Shown: positions 41,915 through 51,883 of the stretch, in pieces
Numbering within the stretch: the stretch's first letter is position 1
Layout: every line of letters begins with the position of its first letter
Assembly: GCA_964504335.1 (NCBI GenBank)
Contig: CAZDET010000004.1
Location: forward strand, 1 to 64,000
Length of the DNA stretch: 64,000 bases
Direction of reading: 5' to 3'
From: CAZDET01 sp964504335
Lineage (GTDB): Bacteria; Bacteroidota; Bacteroidia; Chitinophagales; Saprospiraceae
The notes under the pieces: generated by a model
Told to the model about the DNA's origin: nothing
Seen by the model: only the letters and a program-made list of their open reading frames with translations
Databases searched by the model: none
Made by a program: the position numbers and the translations under genes

Positions 41915-44470
41915 TTATTCTTCGGCTATGGCTTCGGCCGTACCGCCGTCGATGGTATGACCGAAAAATAGGGCATTTAAAAATAGGCGATTTGTGCCAA
42001 ACCAGAAGGCGCGAAAATTGGGATTATCGACAAAACTAATGGTGCGGCCACTGCCCAGGCGATTAACTACCAATGCGGCGGTACCGGCCAATTCGTTTTC
42101 GAAGTTGCGTGGCACATAACCGCTGAGCAAGGGGGAGTCTGAATAGCGCAGAGGGGTGGCATAGGCATTATTGGAAGGTTCGACCAGCAGGCGACCCGAG
42201 CGGAATACGGGTACGGTCTCCGTTCCCATACCGTAGAGCAGTGGATGGCTCACATCGGCCTCCGTCTCAAAGATGGAACCGCCCAGCACCTGCCCGCCGC
42301 GGTCGCGATCGTAGAGAGCGTAGGGACGTTGATCGGCGGCTCCCGAATCTCGTGGTTGGCTTTTGAACTTCAATTGAGCCAGTCCGTTACTGGCGGCCCA
42401 GCGATTTGCGCCTTCCTGAAGAATCATAACCCCGCCGCTGCGCACCCAGGCGCGCAGCTGTTCTGCTGCCGCACTGGATAGGGAATTGTAAAACCCGTCG
42501 GAGAATACGATGACATTGTAGCGGTCCAGGTCGGCCCGCGTAATCAGACTCGATTCCAATTTTGTGATGGGAATACCCATGCGCTGATCCAGTAGGTGCC
42601 AGGCCTCTCCGGCATCGTAGCTGCGCGCGCCATTACCAACGATAAGTGCTATTTCCGGCTTTACCAGCGTGCTGAAGTTGCGGCTACCCAGGTCGCTTCC
42701 GTCGGGGGTGAAGCCGGTTTCTACGGATAGTACTTGCACCCCGGTGGCTTGGGAGGAATTGAGAATCAGGTCATAAAGTGCCTCGCCATTCATTTTCTGG
42801 TTGGCGACTTGCACCAGCAGGGTACCCCGGTCAAATTGTTGCCCATCGGCCATGGTGAAGGGGTTGTGGCTGACTTTTACCCGAACGCCCGCATCGAGCA
42901 GATCGTAAGCCAGCGCGCCGGCATAATAATCGCTCCAGGGGATGAGGTAGGCATAGTCCGCTTTTTGTACTGTTGGAGCCATCATCGTCACCTCAGCGGT
43001 GGCACCCCGGAGGTTGGCCGCCTGCCCGGCCGATACCTTCCTGTAAGGCAGATTGAAGGCGTAGGGGATTGTCCAGGTAGACACATCGTAAAAAAGGCTG
43101 TCTTCGAACGAGGTGATCGGATCGAACATAGCGGCGATCAGTTTACTCTGCCGCTGATCAGCCGGCACATAATAGCTGTTATCTTCCTCAAAAGACATTC
43201 CGTCGACAGTTGTGCTCTGACCGAGTCGATAGACATCGATACCGTGGCGCTGCAGCAATTGAATCATTTCCCGGGTGCGACCCTCGTCGCCGGCATGGTG
43301 GAAGACGTACCCCCCCGAACCTCTGTCTTGTTGGTAAAATCCATTTTGATAGCGCAGCAAATCTTCCCGTAGATCCGCAATAGCAGCAAAGCTCGACAGG
43401 GCGGTGGTTACCTGGTTGCGAATTGTAAAGGGAAAGGAGAGCAATCCATTAGCACTTTCCTGCAGATGCCCGCGGGAGCTGGCCTGCTCGAAGAGAATGC
43501 CGACGCTGCCGTTAAGGTCGGGATAAGTGGAACCTTTTCCGACGTAGTAGTCGTCATAGTCTTCTTCGGTGTAGTAGAGCGAACCGATTTCATCGAGGGC
43601 AGCGGCGTGGAAGGTGCCGATGCGGGCCGTCAGCTCCTGATTCATGGGAGGGGTCAGCGGATGGATGCGCGTTTGCTCGCCGGGCATGAAGAAAAAGGTC
43701 GAATTGGTGCCCATTTCGTGGTGATCGGTCAGGACGTTGGGGCGCCAGTCCTGAAATACGCGCATGCGGCCCTGGCTTTCGGGATGTTGGGTAGGTAGCC
43801 AATCGCGGTTGAGATCGAACCAGTAGTGGTTGGTGCGGCCCCGGGGCCAGGGTTCATTATACTCGCGGTCGGCGGGATTGGAGGTCAGGTGTGCGTTCTT
43901 ATTCATGTTGGCCCAGGTGCTGAAGCGGTGAAAGCCGTCGGGATTATAGCAAGGGTCGAGAAGGATGATGGCATTGCTGAGCAGTTGTTCCAGCTCGGGA
44001 GATTGGCCGGCTGCCAGATAATAAGCTACGAGCGCCGCTGCATTGCCGCCGCTGGGCTCGTTGCCGTGGATGCTGAAACCCTGGTAGAATACGACGGGAG
44101 CGTTTTCAAATTCACTATCGCTGATGGCTTCTCCATCGCTAATTTGACGATGTTGAGCCTTCAGCTCCTCCAGATTTTGATGGTTGGCTTCCGAGGTGAC
44201 GATCAAATTGAGAAGAGGGCGGTCTTCGTGAGAGCGGGCGTATTCCACCAACACCATTCGGGGTGATAATTCCGCCAGGCGGCGCATATAGTGTTGCTGC
44301 AGGTCGTGACTGAGGTGCCACTCGCCGATCTGCCATCCCAGGAATTCTGCTGGCGTCGGTATGGCCGGATCGTATTCGATGTCGGGTAAGTAGTAGGTTA
44401 AATCTTTCTGAGCGCAAAGGAAGAGGGGAAATAATAGACAGAGGAGGGCGAAGCGATATCGTTTCATCAT
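41915..44470 (-). CDS. Secreted M14-family zinc carboxypeptidase
   Basis: Exported peptidase of 851 aa. Signal peptide at 1-19 (MMKRYRFALLCLLFPLFLCAQ). The M14 zinc motif HxxE is seen in FSIHGNEPSGGN (about residues 135-138), the third zinc ligand is likely in the DHHEMG region near 245, and the catalytic Glu in EQASSRG near 330. The C-terminal half has a ThuA/GATase-like alpha/beta domain (VIVFSDGFYNSLSSAAAEQLRAWVRSGG). This domain pair is a common Bacteroidota form. The frame extends to 44503, but the ATG at 44470 begins the signal peptide. Divergent from fabI. Confidence 0.85.
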   Translation of the reverse strand: MMKRYRFALLCLLFPLFLCAQKDLTYYLPDIEYDPAIPTPAEFLGWQIGEWHLSHDLQQHYMRRLAELSPRMVLVEYARSHEDRPLLNLIVTSEANHQNLEELKAQHRQISDGEAISDSEFENAPVVFYQGFSIHGNEPSGGNAAALVAYYLAAGQSPELEQLLSNAIILLDPCYNPDGFHRFSTWANMNKNAHLTSNPADREYNEPWPRGRTNHYWFDLNRDWLPTQHPESQGRMRVFQDWRPNVLTDHHEMGTNSTFFFMPGEQTRIHPLTPPMNQELTARIGTFHAAALDEIGSLYYTEEDYDDYYVGKGSTYPDLNGSVGILFEQASSRGHLQESANGLLSFPFTIRNQVTTALSSFAAIADLREDLLRYQNGFYQQDRGSGGYVFHHAGDEGRTREMIQLLQRHGIDVYRLGQSTTVDGMSFEEDNSYYVPADQRQSKLIAAMFDPITSFEDSLFYDVSTWTIPYAFNLPYRKVSAGQAANLRGATAEVTMMAPTVQKADYAYLIPWSDYYAGALAYDLLDAGVRVKVSHNPFTMADGQQFDRGTLLVQVANQKMNGEALYDLILNSSQATGVQVLSVETGFTPDGSDLGSRNFSTLVKPEIALIVGNGARSYDAGEAWHLLDQRMGIPITKLESSLITRADLDRYNVIVFSDGFYNSLSSAAAEQLRAWVRSGGVMILQEGANRWAASNGLAQLKFKSQPRDSGAADQRPYALYDRDRGGQVLGGSIFETEADVSHPLLYGMGTETVPVFRSGRLLVEPSNNAYATPLRYSDSPLLSGYVPRNFENELAGTAALVVNRLGSGRTISFVDNPNFRAFWFGTNRLFLNALFFGHTIDGGTAEAIAEE

Positions 44471-44537
44471 TGGTTGCACGTGAGAGTGATTGGTTAAGGG
44501 CATGAATATAACGATCTTTGGAGCATCGGTGGAAGAA

Positions 44538-44567
44538 ATTGGGTGCCGGGGATTTTCCCTACATTTG
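44538..44567 (+). promoter_or_regulatory. Predicted fabI promoter
   Basis: ATTG at 44538-44541 and TACATTTG at 44560-44567 fit the Bacteroidota -33 TTTG / -7 TAnnTTTG promoter with an 18-base spacer. Transcription would start near 44574, just before the ATG at 44590, which rules out the longer upstream reading frame. Confidence 0.55.
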
Positions 44568-44589
44568 GGGCCGGAAAAAAGGAAAGCAT

Positions 44590-45399
44590 ATGCCCAGTAA
44601 TCTTCTCGCCGGAAAAAGGGGCGTCATCTCCGGGGCGCTCGACGAACAATCCATTGCCTGGAAAATTGCGGAGCGCTGCGTGGAGGAAGGTGCAACCATC
44701 GTCCTTACCAATGCTCCTGTGGCCATGCGATTTGGCCAGATCAAGGAGTTGGGCGAGCGCCTCAACGCCAAGATCATCCCCGCCGATGCCACCAATATGG
44801 AGGATTTGGAGACGCTCTTTCGCGAATCCATCGAGCACCTCGGCGGCAAGCTCGACTTCGTCTTGCACTCCATTGGCATGTCGCTCAACGTCCGTAAAGG
44901 GCGTGACTACACCGATCTGAAACACGATTGGATGCTCAAGACCTTCGATATCTCCGCCATTAGTTTCCACCGCATGCTGCAGATTCTGTATCAACAGGAT
45001 GCCATGAACGACTGGGGGAGCATTCTGGCCCTGAGTTACATCGCTGCCCAGCGCGTATTTCCCGATTACAACGAAATGGCGGAAAGCAAGGCCCTGCTAG
45101 AGAGCTTTGCCCGTAGTTTCGGCTATCACTTCGGGGTGCGCAACAAGGTGCGGGTCAATACGATTAGCCAATCACCCACCATGACCACGGCTGGCCAGGG
45201 CGTGAAGGGCTTCAAGGAATTCTTCGACTACGCCGACCAAATGTCGCCTCTGGGAAATGCCCCGGCGGAAGCCTGTGCCGATTATTGCATCAGCTTATTC
45301 AGCGACCTAACGCGCCACGTAACGATGCAGAATCTCTACCACGACGGGGGCTTCTCGACGATGGGGATGTCGCCGGCGGTTATTAAAAGTGAGGAGTGA
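44590..45399 (+). CDS. fabI: Enoyl-[acyl-carrier-protein] reductase FabI
   Basis: Last reductive step of each fatty-acid elongation cycle (NADH-dependent, cytosol). The 269-aa short-chain-dehydrogenase-fold protein has the FabI N-terminus AGKRGVISGALDEQSIAWKIAE, the NAD loop region ADATNMED, SIGM near 95 and the catalytic Tyr-x6-Lys at Tyr160/Lys167 in DYNEMAESKALLE. The substrate-loop region is VRVNTISQSPTMTTAGQGV. Start at 44590 fits both family length and a promoter just upstream. FabI is the target of triclosan-type inhibitors; no resistance change can be judged by eye. Confidence 0.93.
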   Translation: MPSNLLAGKRGVISGALDEQSIAWKIAERCVEEGATIVLTNAPVAMRFGQIKELGERLNAKIIPADATNMEDLETLFRESIEHLGGKLDFVLHSIGMSLNVRKGRDYTDLKHDWMLKTFDISAISFHRMLQILYQQDAMNDWGSILALSYIAAQRVFPDYNEMAESKALLESFARSFGYHFGVRNKVRVNTISQSPTMTTAGQGVKGFKEFFDYADQMSPLGNAPAEACADYCISLFSDLTRHVTMQNLYHDGGFSTMGMSPAVIKSEE

Positions 45400-45482
45400 A
45401 AGGGTTAATGGAGGGTTAAGCAAGGAAATTTGAAGGGGGAGATGGGTAGAAACTCGTTCATTAGTTGGTAAGAGCTGGTATA

Positions 45483-47432
45483 ATGGGGTGGTATTCCCGA
45501 TGTGTTAGTTGTCTGTTTTTGCTCCTGCTATCAGTTGGGGGGCAGGCACAGGTCTTTGATGCGGGTGATCCTCGATTCGACGGTGATCAACGCGACAGCA
45601 CGTTTTTTGAGCAGCGTGAGATGGAAGCCGACACGTTCGGCATTTTTCTATTTGAGGTAAGTGACCCCAACAACGAGCGCCCCTTCACGGATAGCCTCCT
45701 CGACGGCTTCCAGCAATACAGCCCCACTCGCCTGCCCGACTTCGACCTGGGCGACCTGGGGATTCTGGGGTCGCCTCACTACGATTTGTATTACCAACCC
45801 TACCGCCGGGAGGGATTCCAGTTGGGGATCCGTTCTTACGAGGCTTACTTTCAGCGGGGCGATGCGTTTACGTTTTACCGCCTGCAGCGTCCGTTTACGT
45901 ATCTGCAATACGTGCAGGGCTCGGAGCAGGCAGACGGGTACATCCAGGCCCAATTCAGCCGGAACTTTGCGGATGGGATCAATTTTGTACTAAACTACGA
46001 GCGCATTGCGCAGCTCGGCACACTCGACCAATACCCAGCGCAGAATTTGCGCAATACCGATCTGGGGTTCGGGCTCTGGTTCCGCAGCAAGTCAGATCGC
46101 TACAACGGCTTTCTCACCGTGACGGCGCATACCGTCGAGCGGCAGGAAAATGGAGGGCTGCGCGTGCTTCCCAATCTCGAGAGTGAATTCGATATTGCCA
46201 GCTCGGCACAGGTCTTTCTTCAAGACACTCGCCGAAGGCACGCCGACCGCACGGGGACCTACACGCACTACCTGCGCTTTGGGGGGGCATCCGATTCGAC
46301 GGGTATTTCCCGTCGAGCATTTACCCTGTCGCATCAGATTGCGCTCAATCAAAGTACGTACCGCCTGTCTGGCGAAGCTGCCATTGGCGATACGGCGTTT
46401 TATCGCCGGTTTCCCGATTTAGTAACCGATGAACGTGGGTTTCGCAATTTCACGGAATACGATTATGTAAAAAATACTTTCCGGCTAAGCACCTTCCGCC
46501 TGCGCCGCTCTGCGGCGCTCGGAAATGCAACTACCCAGCAAGACGTTTTAGAGGTCGGCCTCCTGCAGCGCTACAACCGCATTCGGCAAGAACCGTCCGA
46601 TTCGACGGTCAATAATTTGCTGATGCTCGGAAAGATTGGATTCACGCCAAATGACCGCCTGCGCATCTTGATCGATGGCCAGCTCGCACTCCTCGATCAG
46701 GTCGGTGATTATCGCATTAGCGGAGAACTATTCTTCGACATCGGGGCGGTGGGGCAGTTGGAAGTGCGGGCCCAAAACCAGTTGTATACTCCGGCGCTGT
46801 TTTTCGAGCGCTATTTCCTCACCCAGCAGTTGGCCTGGGATCGCAACTTCCAAAAAACGCTGGAAACGAATCTTACAGGCACCTACCGCCTACCGAAGTT
46901 AGGGATCGAAGTAGGAGGAGGCTACCACCTACTGACGGATTACATCTATTTCGACACCACTGGTCTGTCGGAGCAGTCTGCCGAAGCCGTAAATATTGTT
47001 CAGCTTTGGGGGGCTTACACACTGCGCTTCGGCGCGTTTAACCTCCGCAATCGGCTATTGCTCCAATCTTCTAATCAGGATCGGTTGCCCCTGCCCGAGT
47101 TGATGGGGATCCACAGCCTATACTACGACGGCAAGTGGTTTAGGGTACTAAACGTCAATTTGGGAGTAGATCTCCGGTACACCAATAGCTACCGGGCACA
47201 CTACTACAATCCGATTACAGCTCAATTTCAACTTCAGCAGCGCAGTGAAGTACCCTTCGTGCCTTCCATTGATGCCTTTTTCAGTATGCGGGTTACCCGC
47301 TTTCGGGCTTTTTTCAAATTGGAGAATGCCCAAACATTCATCAATGAGAATGATTTCTTTTTCCTCACGGCAGATTATCCCTATCCGGATGCGGCCTTTC
47401 GAATAGGGATCAGTTGGCGGTTGCTGGACTAG
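45483..47432 (+). CDS. Putative outer-membrane porin (Bacteroidota type)
   Basis: Beta-barrel protein of 649 aa. The signal peptide (MGWYSRCVSCLFLLLLSVGGQAQ) starts at the ATG at 45483; the longer frame would use a TTG at 45465. After an N-terminal region with DTFGIFLFEVSDPNNE, the chain is a series of alternating strand patterns (e.g. RAQNQLYTPALFFERYFL, GGGYHLLTDYIYFDTTG) and ends in FRIGISWRLLD, a terminal strand pattern for BAM assembly. This layout is what is annotated as 'putative porin' in this phylum. Substrate unknown. Converges with the type B T9SS protein. Confidence 0.78.
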   Translation: MGWYSRCVSCLFLLLLSVGGQAQVFDAGDPRFDGDQRDSTFFEQREMEADTFGIFLFEVSDPNNERPFTDSLLDGFQQYSPTRLPDFDLGDLGILGSPHYDLYYQPYRREGFQLGIRSYEAYFQRGDAFTFYRLQRPFTYLQYVQGSEQADGYIQAQFSRNFADGINFVLNYERIAQLGTLDQYPAQNLRNTDLGFGLWFRSKSDRYNGFLTVTAHTVERQENGGLRVLPNLESEFDIASSAQVFLQDTRRRHADRTGTYTHYLRFGGASDSTGISRRAFTLSHQIALNQSTYRLSGEAAIGDTAFYRRFPDLVTDERGFRNFTEYDYVKNTFRLSTFRLRRSAALGNATTQQDVLEVGLLQRYNRIRQEPSDSTVNNLLMLGKIGFTPNDRLRILIDGQLALLDQVGDYRISGELFFDIGAVGQLEVRAQNQLYTPALFFERYFLTQQLAWDRNFQKTLETNLTGTYRLPKLGIEVGGGYHLLTDYIYFDTTGLSEQSAEAVNIVQLWGAYTLRFGAFNLRNRLLLQSSNQDRLPLPELMGIHSLYYDGKWFRVLNVNLGVDLRYTNSYRAHYYNPITAQFQLQQRSEVPFVPSIDAFFSMRVTRFRAFFKLENAQTFINENDFFFLTADYPYPDAAFRIGISWRLLD

Positions 47433-47438
47433 GTGTAA

Positions 47439-50198
47439 TCAACGGATAAGCTCAATGTACCCACTTAACTGCATGGGTTGTTCCACAATGCCTTCGACGC
47501 GCCGTTCGAATACCTGGCAGCGGTAAAAGTAGGTGCCGGCAGCGAGTTCGTCGCCCCGAAGGTTGGTGCCGTTCCAATTGAGTTGGGGGTCGGAGGTTTC
47601 GAAAACCAATTGCCCCCAGCGATTGAATACCTGGAAGTCGACCTGCTCGATGAAGCAGAATTCGAAAGGAACGTAGAGGTCATTCTGATTATCCCCATTG
47701 GGCGTGAAGGCATTTGGCAATTCGTAGAACGGACAATTGTCGACACAGACTTCTGCGCTCAGCGGGCTTACATTGCCTGCCGTATCGATGGCGTTGATGG
47801 CGTAACAGCCGGCAATTCCGGTTTCCGGCCGATGATCGATGGTGAAAATTCGCGAGTCGTCTATCTCTAAAATTTGCTGGAATTCAGCATCCTGAAATGG
47901 CTTGTAGAAGATGCGGTAGCCTGCTACATCGCCACCGGTAGGGCAGTTTTCGTTGGGGTCGGTCCAACTCAACGTATTAAACAAAGTCGACTCATCGCGG
48001 CAATCGCGACCGCGATTGCAGACGTTTTCCACCAGCAATTCCGGGGCACAAGGCGCCACGTTATCGTTGGGTACGACGCAGGCGATCTGGGATCGATTGA
48101 CGAGCGGACTCGGCAAGCCAGGGATACCGTAAGTCCCCTGGGATTCGATGTAATAGCAGTATTCCTGGCCGTTTTCCAGGCCTGTATCCTGGAAGGTAGC
48201 ATCCGCAGTAACACCGACGCTGTCGAAGGTAGTACTGCCCGGATTGCGGCGAAAGATGGTATAGGAAAAATTCGCCCAGGGAGTGACCTCCGTCCAACTG
48301 AGGTTGGCGGCACGGTCGGTTCCGACGGTAGAGAGAAAAACGGAGGAACCCGGAGGAGCGTTCCCAACGGGATTGGGTTGGTTAGATACGTACAGGTTCA
48401 CCAGGTAACTGTAGCTCCCCCCCTCGGTATTCAGCCCCGTATCTGTGAAGCAGGTATCGATGGGGTCGGAAAAATTCTGGGCCGTAAATTCGACACCAAT
48501 CGGCTGGAAGGCACTTTCGTCGTTAGTCTGGCCGTTGGCGCGCCGCACTTCGTAGCGGTATGGCCCTGGGTTGATAACAGTATCCAGGTCGCGGGCATTA
48601 GGGCGAATCCAGCACACATTGATCGAACCGTCTGTGGTGCTGGTGCTTTCTACATCTACCTTCGTCAGCAAGGGCACATCCCGGCTGAGTTGTACGCAGA
48701 TCTCTTCGCTGGGCAAGCTTTCGATCTGCTGGAAAATAAACCCGCCAACGGCCGTGCGGCGGCCGAAGATGGCCAGTACGCGGTAACAATAGGTTTGACC
48801 GCGCTCTACGTCGTCGTCTTGGTAGATATAGCGACCGTCGGCAAAATCCTGGATGGGTACCAGTGTCAGTTGGGTATATCCCCGACCGGCGAGGCCGGTT
48901 TCGCAGCTATCGCGCTCGAAGGCGTTGGAATTAAGCCGTCGCCATACCGTAAAACCCAGGAAGAATTCATCGGCTGCATCCTCACAGGAGTAGGGCGATT
49001 CCCAGCTGATGGTCACGGATTCGCGGCTGGCGCTGGCCCGCAAGTCTTCCGGTGGGGGCCCCACGACTTTAATGCTAGTAGCCTTTACCGTGGCTAGCCC
49101 CGTGGAATCGCCGAAGAAATTGTCTTTCGCCCGGAAGACCACGAAGTAGGGTTGATTGGAAATGTGCTCGCAGGTCGTCTGCCAGCGGAACCGCTTGGTG
49201 AGGGGGTCTTCCAGAAATTCGTCGGTTTCGGGGGTGAAGGTTGCCGGACTAATATCTATCGAAAAGGGGCCACCCGTGGCAGTGAGTTGCACCAGCTGAT
49301 TCGTGTCGGTTAGTGGAGCGGAAGCGACGACGTCGAAGTCGACTAGGTCTCCCGCCACTACACAGATTTCCTCCACTTCCGGGTCTACCTCCGGCGGGTC
49401 GTTTTCGCAGTTATTTACGAAGATTTGCATGTCCCGGATCATGGTATCGATCGGGAAGCCGTTGCGGTAGGAAATGACGAGAAACGCCAGGTTGTAGGCA
49501 CCTGCCTGAATGGGAGTTTGCCAGGTGATTTGTCCGGTGTTGCGATCGATGGTGAGGTTGTTGCTGGGGCCCGGGCTGATTTGATCGGGAAAGCGATAAT
49601 TCGGCACGGGAGTTCGAACGTCTTCCAGCGGGACGGTAAATTCGAACACCAGGCTGTCGCCATCGGGATCGAAGGCCCCGGGGTTGTGGGTCCAGATTTC
49701 CCCGACGCAGGCATCGTCGAGCGGAGGGGTTTCCAGGCGCGGCGAGGCATTGCAGCCACCAATCGTCGGGTTGGCGAGGGTGAAAATGGTGAAGATGGAA
49801 AAGGGAATATTTACCGAATTGGGGAAGTTGACATTGAGAATATTGGCTACCCGATTGGGGTCGGTCATGGAGATGAAATAGGTGCCGAAACCGTTGTAGG
49901 TATGTTCGGCCACGTAGAAGTTGCGCTTGATCCCGTCTTCGAGAAACAATTCGGAGGTGCGCAATACGCGCTCGCAGGTGCCGTCGTCCCAGCAGATGGT
50001 CAGTGTATCGCGGTCGGCATCACTGGCGGCCTCGGTATAGGTCACGATGGTGGCACGCACCGTCAGGCTGGAGCCACACTCTCCGACTTGCTCGACGATG
50101 ATTTCGCCGGCCCGGTTGTGGGTCGCCGAAAGCAAGGCGGGAAGGAGCAGGAAGATCATTCCGAAGAGTAGTACACGTACCGAATGACTCTGAATCAT
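47439..50198 (-). CDS. T9SS type B sorting-domain surface protein with fibronectin III modules
   Basis: Large exported protein of 919 aa. Signal peptide at 1-25. Residues about 30-380 hold repeated beta-sandwich units with PKD/cadherin-like logic (DPDGDSLVFEF, TGQITWQTP). About 380-800 is a run of fibronectin type III-like modules (PPEDLRASASRESVTISWESP, SSVFLSTVGTDRAANLSWTEV, NTLSWTDPNENC). The last about 90 residues are the gliding-motility-associated C-terminal (CHU_C) domain: NAFTPNGDNQNDLY, FNRWGQLVFET, GTYFYRCQV. Such proteins are exported through T9SS and attached to the surface. It depends on sortase activity such as that of the PorU2-like gene at 8.6 kb. Confidence 0.9.
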   Translation of the reverse strand: MIQSHSVRVLLFGMIFLLLPALLSATHNRAGEIIVEQVGECGSSLTVRATIVTYTEAASDADRDTLTICWDDGTCERVLRTSELFLEDGIKRNFYVAEHTYNGFGTYFISMTDPNRVANILNVNFPNSVNIPFSIFTIFTLANPTIGGCNASPRLETPPLDDACVGEIWTHNPGAFDPDGDSLVFEFTVPLEDVRTPVPNYRFPDQISPGPSNNLTIDRNTGQITWQTPIQAGAYNLAFLVISYRNGFPIDTMIRDMQIFVNNCENDPPEVDPEVEEICVVAGDLVDFDVVASAPLTDTNQLVQLTATGGPFSIDISPATFTPETDEFLEDPLTKRFRWQTTCEHISNQPYFVVFRAKDNFFGDSTGLATVKATSIKVVGPPPEDLRASASRESVTISWESPYSCEDAADEFFLGFTVWRRLNSNAFERDSCETGLAGRGYTQLTLVPIQDFADGRYIYQDDDVERGQTYCYRVLAIFGRRTAVGGFIFQQIESLPSEEICVQLSRDVPLLTKVDVESTSTTDGSINVCWIRPNARDLDTVINPGPYRYEVRRANGQTNDESAFQPIGVEFTAQNFSDPIDTCFTDTGLNTEGGSYSYLVNLYVSNQPNPVGNAPPGSSVFLSTVGTDRAANLSWTEVTPWANFSYTIFRRNPGSTTFDSVGVTADATFQDTGLENGQEYCYYIESQGTYGIPGLPSPLVNRSQIACVVPNDNVAPCAPELLVENVCNRGRDCRDESTLFNTLSWTDPNENCPTGGDVAGYRIFYKPFQDAEFQQILEIDDSRIFTIDHRPETGIAGCYAINAIDTAGNVSPLSAEVCVDNCPFYELPNAFTPNGDNQNDLYVPFEFCFIEQVDFQVFNRWGQLVFETSDPQLNWNGTNLRGDELAAGTYFYRCQVFERRVEGIVEQPMQLSGYIELIR

Positions 50199-50246
50199 GG
50201 TAGAGGTTTGTCGAGTGGATTGGAGTAAGCGAACTTGTCCGATAAA

Positions 50247-50269
50247 TAAAACCTAAATTACAGGTTTTA
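50247..50269. promoter_or_regulatory. Perfect 8-bp dyad between T9SS protein and era
   Basis: TAAAACCT (50247-50254), 7-base spacer, AGGTTTTA (50262-50269): a perfect inverted repeat in the 150-base divergent region, typical of an operator. No regulator gene is adjacent. Confidence 0.4.
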
Positions 50270-50348
50270 CAGTATAACAGTTTATGGTAATTTGGCTGGT
50301 CGGCCATCTGTCATATTGGAGTATATTGGAACCACATCGCTAGAACGA

Positions 50349-51257
50349 ATGGCCGAAAAAGACACCCACAAGTCCGGTTTTGTCAACATCATTGGCCGGC
50401 CAAATGCCGGGAAATCGACGCTGATGAATGCGCTGGTCGGCGAGCGGATGAGCATTATCACGGCTAAACCGCAGACAACCCGCCACCGGATCATTGGTAT
50501 TTTGAATGCGCCCGACTACCAAATAGTTTTTAGCGATACGCCGGGAATTATCCGGGATCCGGCCTACAAGATGCAGGAAGTAATGAATCGGTTCGTGGCC
50601 ACCACCTTCGAAGATGCCGATCTCATGCTGCTGCTCGTCGATATTCACGATGCTTTCGAGGAAGACGACCCCATGCTGCAATCGCTCCACAAATTGGAGG
50701 TGCCGGTTGCGTTGGTACTCAACAAAATCGATACCGGACAAACGGAGGCTGCCGATGCCCTCGAGCAACGCCTGACGGCCTGGATGGCGTTCGATCGCGT
50801 GTTTCGCATCAGTGCCCTGAAGCAGACCGGCGTAGCCGAATTGTTAGCCTACATCGTCGATCAGCTTCCGCAAGGCCCTCCCTACTACCCGAAAGATCAG
50901 CTGACAGACCGGCCCGAGCGCTTCTTCGTGGCGGAAATTATTAGAGAGAAAATTCTCGAAATCTATCATCAGGAAGTCCCTTACAGCGTGGAGGTAGACG
51001 TGGAATCCTTTAAGGAGGTAGAAAACCGCAAAGGAGAACCGCTAGTGAGGATCAGTGCCATTCTGTACGTAAGTCGTAAGACGCAAAAACCCATCATTAT
51101 CGGCAAGGGAGGAACGAACATCAAGAAGCTGGGGATGGAAGCGCGGAAATCCATCGAAGCCTTTCTCGAAAAGAAGGTTTTTTTGGAGCTTCATGTTAAA
51201 ATTCGCGAAAATTGGCGAGATGATGAACGGCAACTCGGACGTTTTGGCTATCAATAA
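50349..51257 (+). CDS. era: Ribosome-assembly GTPase Era
   Basis: Essential GTPase that binds the 3' end of 16S rRNA during 30S maturation. The 302-aa protein from the ATG at 50349 has G1 GRPNAGKS (16-23), G2 in the TTRHR switch, G3 DTPG, G4 NKID and G5 SALK. A C-terminal KH domain (about 200-302) follows, with IIIGKGGTNIKKLGMEARKSIE. The reading frame opens earlier at a TTG (50292), but Era proteins start just before the GFVNIIGRPNAGKS segment. It is followed by an ECF sigma gene 29 bases on. Confidence 0.95.
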   Translation: MAEKDTHKSGFVNIIGRPNAGKSTLMNALVGERMSIITAKPQTTRHRIIGILNAPDYQIVFSDTPGIIRDPAYKMQEVMNRFVATTFEDADLMLLLVDIHDAFEEDDPMLQSLHKLEVPVALVLNKIDTGQTEAADALEQRLTAWMAFDRVFRISALKQTGVAELLAYIVDQLPQGPPYYPKDQLTDRPERFFVAEIIREKILEIYHQEVPYSVEVDVESFKEVENRKGEPLVRISAILYVSRKTQKPIIIGKGGTNIKKLGMEARKSIEAFLEKKVFLELHVKIRENWRDDERQLGRFGYQ

Positions 51258-51286
51258 CCATTGTTGAATCGAGCAGATCGACCATA

Positions 51287-51883
51287 ATGAAGCGGGGCTT
51301 ATCGGACCGGGAGTTAGTAGACGGCATTCAGCGGGGAGGTGCGTACGCGGAGCGCTGCCTGAAACACCTCTATCAGAACCAGCGGATGGTGATCACGCGC
51401 TTGCTGACCAAACGGGGAGCGACGGAGGCGCAGGCAGTCGACGCGTTTCAGGAGGCCGTCATTTGTGCTTACGAGAATATTCGAGCCGGCAAGTTCCGGG
51501 CAGAAAGTGGGTTGGGCTCCTACATTAGTTCCATCGCGTTGTTCATCTGGTTGCATCAGCAACGGAAGTCCGACCGCGCCCGCCGGCACCTCGCGGAATT
51601 ATCGGAAGAGCAAATGAAAGCGGCTAGCGATGTCGAATCCTTCCTGCATCAAGAGCGAAACGACCTGGTGCGCCAACTGCTGGACCGGCTTCCGGAACCC
51701 TGTCGGAAAATCCTGCAATACGCCTATTATCAGGGCTATTCGATGGAGGAAATCGCCCGGCGATTCGAATTTAAAAATGCCCAGGTGGCTCGAAATAAGA
51801 AATCCCGTTGCCTGAAACGCCTCAAAGAACTACTGAATACCTCCGAGCAATTGAACCTGTACTTCAAAGATTCCAACTCATGA
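51287..51883 (+). CDS. ECF RNA polymerase sigma factor
   Basis: Sigma factor of 198 aa. Region 2 lies at about 25-95 (MVITRLLTKRGATEAQAVDAFQEAVICAYENIR, then LGSYISSIALFIWLHQQRKSDRARR). Region 4 lies at about 125-180 (LLDRLPEPCRKILQYAYYQGYSMEEIARRFEFKNAQVARNKKSRCLKRLKEL). No cysteine-rich tail. The TGA overlaps the ATG of the following membrane protein, the position of an anti-sigma factor. The pair faces a convergent CHAT gene. Confidence 0.9.
   Translation: MKRGLSDRELVDGIQRGGAYAERCLKHLYQNQRMVITRLLTKRGATEAQAVDAFQEAVICAYENIRAGKFRAESGLGSYISSIALFIWLHQQRKSDRARRHLAELSEEQMKAASDVESFLHQERNDLVRQLLDRLPEPCRKILQYAYYQGYSMEEIARRFEFKNAQVARNKKSRCLKRLKELLNTSEQLNLYFKDSNS

Noticed and set aside
47874..49097. 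Long plus-strand ORF of 407 aa
   Set aside because: It lies antisense to the T9SS type B protein, which has clear domains, and shows no family of its own.
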